A stretch of 23,683 nucleotides of DNA, taken from positions 1-23,683 of IMG/VR virus record IMGVR_UViG_3300030331_000645. The stretch is one strand, 5' to 3'. The position numbers and the translations under genes were made by a program. Origin of the DNA: a virus. The notes beneath the pieces are model-generated. The model ran no database searches. It worked only from the letters and a program-made list of their open reading frames with translations, and was not told the DNA's origin. This document shows, one piece after another, positions 4,718 through 9,690 of this stretch (positions are counted from its first letter, which is position 1; every line of letters starts with the position of its first letter).

Positions 4718-6140
4718 ACTTAGACATGTAGATTTATGTAGTGGCATAGGTGGTTTCAGCTTGGGATTTTCTTGGGCTGAACTATCTAAGACCATTATGT
4801 TCTGTGACACAGAGAAGTGGTGCAGACAAATACTTAACCAAAATTTTCCAAATATACCTATAGCTACAGATGTAAAGGAGTTAGCTAATGATCCAGAAAG
4901 ACTTGTTCCAGACCACGACATCCTCACAGCAGGATACCCATGTCAACCCTTCTCCGTCGCGGGACTTAGGAAAGGCGAAAAAGATGACCGCCACATCTGG
5001 CCGGACATCTTTAGAATTGTTACATTCAAAAGACCCACTTGGTGCGTTTTCGAAAACGTTTATGGTCACGTTGCCTTGGGCCTCGACAAAGTGTTGTCTG
5101 ACATGGAAAGCCAAGGCTACGCCACAAGGACGTTTATTGTACCAGCTTGTTCCAAAAATGCTCCCCATAGGAGAGATAGATTATGGATCGTCTGCAAAAA
5201 TGTGGAGGACTCCAATAGTGGACGACTCGAAGAACGTAACTCCAAATCCCAAGAGGCATCAAGGTCTGTACGCACAAGTGCAAGAGACGGGGATGGAGAA
5301 ACTTTGGGCGACACCTCGAGTGGGGGGAGAGGAAGGCTTCGAGTCAGTAGAGAAGAGGTTGGGGACTCAAGCAGCCAAGAAGCACAATCTGTACTCGCAA
5401 GTTCAGTACGAGGAGATGTGGGCGACACCCAACACAATGGATCATCTACCCCCAAGATCAGAGGAAGCAACGAAGAAGATGCAAGAGGGTCACAGAAAGG
5501 GGAGATCCAAGCCAAGCAATCTGAGGGAACAAGTGGACGAGGACACCATGAAACTTTGGCCCACACCAAATGCTTGGGATGGGAACAGAGGACCGAGATC
5601 CAAGGAGAATTTGATCGAGAAGAACCATCAGATCAATCTAATCTCAGCGGTGAAGGACGCAGAAGATCCAGAACCAGTTCACATGTGGCCCACACCTCGA
5701 GCCAAGGAACCGGGAAGGACGACCAAAGGTTATGGGAGAGGTCTGAAGGAGTTGGTCGAGGGGAAGGAACAACTATGGCCCACACCTCGAGCAAGGGATT
5801 ACAAGGACGGGACCTCGATACCACCTTCGATCAAGGAAGGGAAGAGGAGTCACAACTTGGGTACGAAAGTACAAGAGAAGATGTGGCCCACACCATCAGC
5901 CAACGAGGACGCGGCGGGTCAACCCGGTGGGAAGATGCAGAAGATGTTGGGCAACCACCCAGAATTAGGGAAGACGAAGGGATCTGGTTCTCTGAACCCA
6001 ACGTGGGTCGAGTGGCTCATGGGGTATCCAAGAGGGTGGACCGTCTTAAAGGACTAGGCAATGCCATAGTACCTCAGTTGGCAATGCAAATTGGATTAGC
6101 AATTAAGAAGGAGATTGATAATGACAAGCATACGAAGTGA
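4701..6140 (+). CDS. dcm: DNA (cytosine-5-)-methyltransferase
   Basis: A 479-residue C5 cytosine methyltransferase transferring methyl from S-adenosylmethionine to DNA. Motif I DLCSGIGGF (11-19), motif IV GYPCQPFSVAG with catalytic Cys81, motif VI ENV (118-120), motif VIII HRRDRLW (156-162), and motifs IX/X RVDRLKGLGN to AIVPQLA (about 445-461) are all present, so catalysis looks intact. ATG 4701 is preferred: AGGAG lies 7 nt upstream. Between motif VIII and IX, where the target recognition domain should be, is about 275 residues of low-complexity Ser/Glu/Arg/Gly sequence with repeated VAHT or GDT words. The same DNA encodes a second open frame (4888-6057). The gene is visibly more GC-rich than its neighbours, which suggests acquisition or dual coding. 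Confidence 0.9.
   Translation: MSSTTRLRHVDLCSGIGGFSLGFSWAELSKTIMFCDTEKWCRQILNQNFPNIPIATDVKELANDPERLVPDHDILTAGYPCQPFSVAGLRKGEKDDRHIWPDIFRIVTFKRPTWCVFENVYGHVALGLDKVLSDMESQGYATRTFIVPACSKNAPHRRDRLWIVCKNVEDSNSGRLEERNSKSQEASRSVRTSARDGDGETLGDTSSGGRGRLRVSREEVGDSSSQEAQSVLASSVRGDVGDTQHNGSSTPKIRGSNEEDARGSQKGEIQAKQSEGTSGRGHHETLAHTKCLGWEQRTEIQGEFDREEPSDQSNLSGEGRRRSRTSSHVAHTSSQGTGKDDQRLWERSEGVGRGEGTTMAHTSSKGLQGRDLDTTFDQGREEESQLGYESTREDVAHTISQRGRGGSTRWEDAEDVGQPPRIREDEGIWFSEPNVGRVAHGVSKRVDRLKGLGNAIVPQLAMQIGLAIKKEIDNDKHTK
4888..6057 (+). CDS. nested W-x-T-P repeat protein in the +1 frame of dcm
   Basis: A 389-codon open frame wholly inside the methyltransferase gene, shifted +1. ATG 4888 has a textbook AAGGAG (4875-4880) with 7-nt spacing. 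Residues 50-95 include PLGAFSKTFMVTLPWASTK and CLTWKAKATPQGRLLYQLVP. Seven W-x-T-P units follow, with Trp at 106, 140, 178, 224, 267, 297 and 333, most preceded by (N/G)LxxxV. The C-terminus is SLNPTWVEWLMGYPRGWTVL. I recall similar proteins, often labelled DNA methyltransferase, with LTWKxxATPxGRLLFQL, repeated L/W-PTP and LNPxFVEWMMGxPxGWT. No catalytic motif is visible. Translation is inferred from the SD site, the length without stops and wobble variation; the frame could still be a by-product of methyltransferase conservation. Confidence 0.55.
   Translation: MIQKDLFQTTTSSQQDTHVNPSPSRDLGKAKKMTATSGRTSLELLHSKDPLGAFSKTFMVTLPWASTKCCLTWKAKATPQGRLLYQLVPKMLPIGEIDYGSSAKMWRTPIVDDSKNVTPNPKRHQGLYAQVQETGMEKLWATPRVGGEEGFESVEKRLGTQAAKKHNLYSQVQYEEMWATPNTMDHLPPRSEEATKKMQEGHRKGRSKPSNLREQVDEDTMKLWPTPNAWDGNRGPRSKENLIEKNHQINLISAVKDAEDPEPVHMWPTPRAKEPGRTTKGYGRGLKELVEGKEQLWPTPRARDYKDGTSIPPSIKEGKRSHNLGTKVQEKMWPTPSANEDAAGQPGGKMQKMLGNHPELGKTKGSGSLNPTWVEWLMGYPRGWTVLKD
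5200..5895 (+). repeat. seven degenerate repeats in the dual-coded region
   Basis: The core RTGTGGCCCACACC or a close variant recurs with its TGG at 5203, 5305, 5419, 5557, 5686, 5776 and 5884, at 90-138 nt intervals. It reads (M/L)W-x-TP in the nested frame and (V/L/M)-(A/G/E)-(H/D)-(T/S) in the methyltransferase frame. The units are too diverged and unequal for a recent tandem expansion. Confidence 0.75.
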
Positions 6141-6540
6141 TCTATCTGGAGAGAGATTAATTCGAGAGGACAGAGTGACAAGTGTACCCAAGTGTTACAC
6201 TTGTCAGAAGGAAGCCAAGCGAAAAACTGTGACGCATTACAGTACACATGCTTACCAAGGTCCCGAAGAAATTAAGAAGGAAGTGCCAGTTACAGATGAG
6301 AATGGCAGAGTTTCCTACATTACAGAAGTGTTTACTGGACATTATGTTATGAAGTTCGGCAACTTTTGTTCTGTTAAATGTGGATTAAACTGGGCGAATA
6401 GTGAGCTAAACAGAAGAAGAATACATAGGCTTGAACAGAAACAAGCCAAGGCTCAAAGAATTGGTGAAGGTTGGAGTTCTGAAAACCAGGCTAAACTTCA
6501 GCAATTCAAAGATGCACAGAAAGGTAGGAAGTATGGATGA
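6121..6540 (+). CDS. zinc-binding treble-clef-like protein
   Basis: A 139-residue protein from ATG 6121 (AAGGAG, 7-nt spacing, inside the methyltransferase end; 20-nt overlap). Cysteines C25-x2-C28 (KCYTCQK) and C83-x3-C87 (NFCSVKCGLNWAN) could hold one zinc ion, as in small FCS/MYM-like or treble-clef domains. The intervening 50 residues look like a beta-hairpin insert. The C-terminal 45 residues are a basic, Gln/Lys-rich helix or coiled coil (RRRIHRLEQKQAKAQR). A role in nucleic-acid or protein binding is inferred from the zinc site and basic tail; no named family is certain. Confidence 0.7.
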   Translation: MTSIRSDLSGERLIREDRVTSVPKCYTCQKEAKRKTVTHYSTHAYQGPEEIKKEVPVTDENGRVSYITEVFTGHYVMKFGNFCSVKCGLNWANSELNRRRIHRLEQKQAKAQRIGEGWSSENQAKLQQFKDAQKGRKYG

Positions 6541-6721
6541 GAAAAAGAAATCTATCGCTGATGAGTTCGCAATCAATAACTTTCTTAACAAAGAGAAAGA
6601 ACATGCAAACAGATGGGCTAACCAGCACCGATGGAGAAATGGTGGCAGACATATATCGAAAGCTATTAGGACTCATTTGACGAAAGGTAAGAAGATCAAT
6701 GCGAAAAATAAATCAAGCTGA
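6533..6721 (+). CDS. 62-residue basic protein
   Basis: ATG 6533 overlaps the preceding stop (ATGGATGA) and follows GGTAGGAAG. The product begins MDEKKKSIADEFAINNFLNK and becomes strongly basic and Asn/Arg/His-rich (RWANQHRWRNGGRHISKAIR, then KGKKINAKNKSS). It could contact nucleic acid through charge alone. No recognised domain. The tail overlaps the next start by 23 nt. Confidence 0.6.
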   Translation: MDEKKKSIADEFAINNFLNKEKEHANRWANQHRWRNGGRHISKAIRTHLTKGKKINAKNKSS

Positions 6722-6881
6722 AGAATACCAGCTGCAGTTTCTAAGACGAGAGGTAGATCGCACTATGGAACAATGGATTGCAAAGCCGCAACATCAAGAC
6801 CTATCGAGCAACGCAAACCAGGCAAGAAAAGAATTGAAAGAATTTGTAACCAAATTAAGGAAAGAAGGAGTCAATATATGA
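6699..6881 (+). CDS. 60-residue helical protein
   Basis: ATG 6699 with a weak GGTAAGAAG upstream. The whole product is predicted helical and Gln/Glu/Lys/Arg-rich (AEEYQLQFLRREVDRTMEQW, then ARKELKEFVTKLRKEG), suiting a coiled coil. Its stop TGA overlaps the next ATG (ATGA at 6878-6881), the same coupling seen elsewhere; this packing is the main evidence. No family recognised. Confidence 0.6.
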   Translation: MRKINQAEEYQLQFLRREVDRTMEQWIAKPQHQDLSSNANQARKELKEFVTKLRKEGVNI

Positions 6882-7186
6882 CAGAGGAATATAACGAGCA
6901 TGGCAACTTGAAGCCACCAGTATCCTTTTATACTAATCCAAAGGATCAGATTAAGCAGATACTTGTAGAATACTTAACGTCTAGTGGTAGTGCATTTGCA
7001 ATCACAGAGGAAGGTGAGCAAGTATTCTTATCAGAACGACTTGTAACTCGCATGAATGTACAACCCGGAGATATCTTTGATGCTTTTGTTGTACTAAACT
7101 ATGCAGACAAAAGAGAGAGGATCAAGTATCGAGCAATGAGAATAGTAGAGCCACAAGTTATAGCTCCTGTGTTTCAAGATGCTTGA
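6878..7186 (+). CDS. small protein with OB/cold-shock-like pattern
   Basis: A 102-residue protein from ATG 6878; AAGGAG lies at 6865-6870. Residues 35-85 alternate strands: SGSAFAITEEGEQVFLSERL, then MNVQPGDIFDAFVVLNY, then KYRAMRIVEP. The order GxAFxIT - xGExVFLxxxL - xPGDhhxAxVV - AxRI resembles cold-shock or S1-type OB folds, which bind single-stranded nucleic acid. This is a pattern resemblance, not a firm family call; the typical RNP aromatic residues are only partly present. The last gene before a 63-nt gap with an inverted repeat. Confidence 0.65.
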   Translation: MTEEYNEHGNLKPPVSFYTNPKDQIKQILVEYLTSSGSAFAITEEGEQVFLSERLVTRMNVQPGDIFDAFVVLNYADKRERIKYRAMRIVEPQVIAPVFQDA

Positions 7187-7211
7187 CCTTAACTTGTTCT
7201 TAGTGTACAAG

Positions 7212-7250
7212 TAGTTACCTAGAGTATAACAATTAAGGAGTAGGTAACTA
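7212..7250 (+). promoter_or_regulatory. 10-bp inverted repeat around -10 and RBS
   Basis: TAGTTACCTA (7212-7221) and its exact reverse complement TAGGTAACTA (7241-7250) flank TATAAC (7225-7230, -10-like) and AAGGAG (7235-7240). The right arm includes the first base of the next ATG. It could be an operator for the ribbon-helix-helix protein encoded next, or an RNA hairpin limiting its translation. Confidence 0.6.
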
Positions 7251-7477
7251 TGAATCCAAAGAGAGAGTTAGAAGAGTCGATGCTTCATCATCATCAGAAG
7301 AAATCCGAAAAGAAAGAGCTACCTTTTAGAAACGTAGCTCTTCTCCCGGAAGACCACGATAAGTTAAAAGCTATAGCAGTTACAGAGCAGAGAACAATGA
7401 CACGACAACTATCTGTTATTATTCGTAAAGAATACGAGAAGTATTATGATCCAGATGATACAACAGTAGGTTCATAA
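7250..7477 (+). CDS. ribbon-helix-helix (Arc/CopG-like) protein
   Basis: A 75-residue protein. After a basic His/Lys-rich N-terminus (residues 12-23) comes one strand, FRNVALLP, then two helices, EDHDKLKAIAVTEQ and MTRQLSVIIRKEYEKYY. This is the strand-helix-turn-helix order of RHH repressors, which bind operators as dimers through the paired strand. AAGGAG lies 9 nt before ATG 7250. A perfect inverted repeat overlaps its promoter and start codon, which suggests autoregulation. It could also act as an antitoxin, though no convincing toxin lies beside it. Stop and next start overlap (TAATG). Confidence 0.75.
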   Translation: MNPKRELEESMLHHHQKKSEKKELPFRNVALLPEDHDKLKAIAVTEQRTMTRQLSVIIRKEYEKYYDPDDTTVGS

Positions 7478-7698
7478 TGATATATGAGGGAGCAGTAACA
7501 GGAACACAGATTGTTTTGTATAGCTTTCTAATGGTTTTAAACTTTGAGAAAGAAGTAGATTGCGAAGCAGCTGCAAAGATTGTACACAAAGAAGAGTACA
7601 TTGAAGGTGAGTGTTGGAAGTCATATAGATATGTCCATTCAGCACCAATGAAAAGACCAGATGATTTGTGGAGAAATGTAAGTGGGGGTAGAGAATAA
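7477..7698 (+). CDS. 73-residue unidentified protein
   Basis: ATG 7477 overlaps the RHH gene's stop. The N-terminal 25 residues are hydrophobic with a few polar ones (AVTGTQIVLYSFLMVLNF), possibly a buried helix rather than a true membrane span. The rest is charged (EKEVDCEAAAKIVHKEEY, KRPDDLWRNVSGG). No family recognised. A toxin-like role beside the RHH gene is conceivable but unsupported. Its stop overlaps the next ATG (TAATG at 7696-7700). Confidence 0.6.
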   Translation: MIYEGAVTGTQIVLYSFLMVLNFEKEVDCEAAAKIVHKEEYIEGECWKSYRYVHSAPMKRPDDLWRNVSGGRE

Positions 7699-7877
7699 TG
7701 TTATGTAATAGATGTGGATATGAAGGAGATCCTTTATATGTGCATGGTCATGTGCAATGTTCTTTATGTAAGCAAGTTATAGATGATTGTTGCCAAGGTG
7801 AAACAACTTCTTGTTCTTATGATCCTTGGAAAGTACAATCAGATAAGAACATAACTAGCGACAAGAAAGGAGAATAG
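7698..7877 (+). CDS. 59-residue zinc-ribbon protein
   Basis: A complete frame of 59 residues. ATG 7698 follows a G-rich AGTGGGGGTAG. It has C3-x2-C6 and C21-x2-C24 knuckles (LCNRCGYEG; QCSLCKQVI) separated by 14 residues, a rubredoxin-like zinc ribbon, then further cysteines C31, C32 and C39. From memory, very similar mini zinc-ribbons (start MxCNxCGYEG, then YxxGHxxCxxC) are common in marine phage genomes. They may act as transcription or nucleic-acid adaptors, but that is unproven. The coupling with the upstream stop supports it. The tail is hydrophilic. Confidence 0.75.
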   Translation: MLCNRCGYEGDPLYVHGHVQCSLCKQVIDDCCQGETTSCSYDPWKVQSDKNITSDKKGE

Positions 7878-7930
7878 TGGTATGCTACGAATCATATCCA
7901 TAATCCCTCCTACCCGTAAGGGAAAACTTC

Positions 7931-7967
7931 GGGGGAGATTTTCTCCATGATCTCCCCCACTTTTTTT
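7931..7967 (+). terminator. rho-independent terminator just before a start codon
   Basis: GGGGGAGAT (7931-7939), 10-nt loop, ATCTCCCCC (7950-7958), AC, then seven T (7961-7967). This is a textbook intrinsic terminator. The ATG of the next gene lies 4 nt after the T-tract, so the element could also act as an attenuator. GGAGA-TTT-TCTCC inside it, and AATCCCTCC upstream, offer competing pairings. Confidence 0.8.
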
Positions 7968-7971
7968 AGCC

Positions 7972-8805
7972 ATGTATAGTTTTAGTAAACCAGTAGAGAA
8001 CGCAACATTAAGAGTTGTTAGCTTTGGAGCCGGAGTACAATCAACCGTAATGTTATTGATGGCTGCTAAAGGAGAGCTATCTCCTATGCCAGATGTAGCT
8101 ATCTTTGCGGATACACAATTTGAACCACCTCATATCTATGAACATCTTAACTGGTGCAAGACAGAGTTGAAACGTTTGACCAATGACCGAGTGAAACTGG
8201 AGATAACTACTGGTGGCAATCTAAAAAGAAACGAGGAGCAAGGATTGAATGTCTTGGGTCAAGCATACAATACCATACCTTTTTTTACAGACACCGGGTT
8301 AGGACGTAGACAATGTACTACAGACTATAAGATAAGACCCATCAGAAAAAGTGTGCGAGAAAAACTAGGAGTACAGAAACACAAGAAAGTTCCAAAGGAA
8401 ACACTAGTTGAACAATGGATAGGTATATCTACAGATGAAATGGAAAGAGTAAAAGAAGCTAGAGATAAGTGGACCATCAATAGATTCCCATTGATCGAAG
8501 CTGGTATGAGTCGAGGGGATTGTCACCAATGGTTCAAGAAACATTATCCAGATAGACCCTTGGTTAAATCCGCCTGCGTTGCATGTCCATATCATAACAA
8601 TGCAACATGGAGAGAGATGAAGAGGGATCAACCAGAGTTGTGGGAAGAAGCCTGTGCCTTTGATGAGTCGATAAGAAAGATAGCTGCGAATGGGAAGGAT
8701 CAGTTCGTACACTCTTCAGCTACACCATTACGTCAAGCAGACTTAGGAGATGAACATACACCAGATTTATTTCTTGGTGAATGTGATGGGATGTGTGGAG
8801 TTTAG
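7972..8805 (+). CDS. PAPS-reductase-like ATP pyrophosphatase
   Basis: A 277-residue protein of the adenine nucleotide alpha-hydrolase (PAPS reductase / DndC-like) group. The PP-loop reads SFGAGVQST (17-25), which binds ATP or an adenylated substrate. Asp in IFADTQFE (47) and QCTTDYKIRPIRK (C115) follow. A SACVACPYH cysteine pair (C202, C205) with GDCH (C184) could hold an Fe-S cluster, as in DndC-type sulphur enzymes. From memory, such phage proteins are frequent but of uncertain substrate; DNA phosphorothioation, tRNA thiolation and sulphur assimilation are the candidates. There is no dnd operon here. The start is odd: no Shine-Dalgarno precedes ATG 7972, which abuts the terminator, so translation may be leaderless or dependent on readthrough. 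Confidence 0.8.
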   Translation: MYSFSKPVENATLRVVSFGAGVQSTVMLLMAAKGELSPMPDVAIFADTQFEPPHIYEHLNWCKTELKRLTNDRVKLEITTGGNLKRNEEQGLNVLGQAYNTIPFFTDTGLGRRQCTTDYKIRPIRKSVREKLGVQKHKKVPKETLVEQWIGISTDEMERVKEARDKWTINRFPLIEAGMSRGDCHQWFKKHYPDRPLVKSACVACPYHNNATWREMKRDQPELWEEACAFDESIRKIAANGKDQFVHSSATPLRQADLGDEHTPDLFLGECDGMCGV

Positions 8806-8881
8806 ATACGTAGTATAGCTATCAAGATACTGACTAAAGCTATATAACATATTAAATACCATAGCACTACAAAGACATCCA

Positions 8882-9118
8882 TTACTTCCTCTTTAACTGA
8901 TTTGATTTACCTTCTTTACCTTTTAACAATCGTTCCGGCTCCTTTGAATACCCACGTATCTGAGTGACGTTGTTACGTTTCATTGACTTCAAGAGTGCAG
9001 CTGCTACTGATCTATCCAGATCAGTATGTTTTGATACTTCTGTTGTTGCGTTCTCTAGGTTCGTCCACCCTTTTTTATAATCACATACTGCTTCTATAAA
9101 TTTTTCTTTTGACTTCAT
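8882..9118 (-). CDS. 78-residue basic protein
   Basis: The third gene of the minus-strand operon. Its ATG (9118) overlaps the oxygenase stop as ATGA. The product is Lys-rich and helical (MKSKEKFIEAVCDYKKGW, then SVAAALLKSMKRNNV, ending KEGKSNQLKRK). The middle may be a small three-helix domain, perhaps DNA-binding by its basic character, but nothing is recognisable. It ends 77 nt from the converging PAPS-reductase-like gene. That gap (8806-8881) holds only a weak TATAGCT/AGCTATA inverted repeat. Confidence 0.6.
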   Translation of the reverse strand: MKSKEKFIEAVCDYKKGWTNLENATTEVSKHTDLDRSVAAALLKSMKRNNVTQIRGYSKEPERLLKGKEGKSNQLKRK

Positions 9119-9690
9119 CTTTTTACACTCGAGTTACAAAGTAGGTTAAAAGAAAAAATAGTTCTTGGTTTAGAAGATCTATTAGCTGTTGCAAAATGCG
9201 TTAGCATACTAGGAAATATAAGCATAGTTCCCTCTGTTACTTTTGGTGTGCAGTACAAGTTTCTATCAGTAATAAAATTATTAAACGGAGCCATGAACGT
9301 TGTTGCTTCATGTTCATTGGAATCAAATTCTGCATAAAGAACCCCGGAGAAACTTGATGTTCCATGTGTATGAGGTTCCATTCCATCTGTATTATAATAC
9401 CTTTGCGCCCATAAATCTCTAAGCTCGAAACCTGTATTAATCCTTTCACTAAAGATGTGAAACTCCTCCAGTAAATATGTATGAAATTGTTTTTTGTATG
9501 GACAACCAGTATGAAGATGAATGTAGTAATCGGAAAAAGCATTAGCACTTTCACCAAAATCTTTTGTCCCTTCTGATTCTTCCCAGTTCACCAAGGATAA
9601 AAGTTTTTCTTTTTTGTATTCCCAATCAGCAATCCGTATTATGAAGAGTGGGATTTGAAAAGCTGTCTCTTGATGACAGCTACTAATCAT
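9115..9690 (-). CDS. 2-oxoglutarate/Fe(II) oxygenase-like protein
   Basis: A 191-residue protein, TIGR02466-like by pattern, as far as I remember. Residues 103-120 read GMEPHTHGTSSFSGVLYAEF, with the HxH pair H107/H109 as likely iron ligands. The distal part has TMLIFPSMLTHFATAN (H165) and RTIFSFN (R176 for 2-oxoglutarate), all in the usual order for a double-stranded beta-helix dioxygenase. Such enzymes hydroxylate proteins, nucleic acids or small molecules; the substrate is unknown. ATG 9690 shares its base with the helicase stop (TAATG) and follows AGAAGG; an earlier start at 9720 would overlap the helicase by 31 nt and has no ribosome binding site. Co-expressed with the SNF2 helicase. Confidence 0.75.
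   Translation of the reverse strand: MISSCHQETAFQIPLFIIRIADWEYKKEKLLSLVNWEESEGTKDFGESANAFSDYYIHLHTGCPYKKQFHTYLLEEFHIFSERINTGFELRDLWAQRYYNTDGMEPHTHGTSSFSGVLYAEFDSNEHEATTFMAPFNNFITDRNLYCTPKVTEGTMLIFPSMLTHFATANRSSKPRTIFSFNLLCNSSVKR

Noticed and set aside
5117-5569. 150-codon open frame on the minus strand inside the methyltransferase
   Set aside because: It has no ribosome binding site and a biased Ser/Leu/Pro composition that mirrors the repeats on the other strand. Unlike the +1 frame, it shows no ordered motif structure.
7972-8805. dndC gene of a DNA phosphorothioation operon
   Set aside because: The PP-loop and cysteine motifs fit the wider PAPS-reductase-like group, but no dndB, D or E neighbours are present, so the specific function is not claimed.
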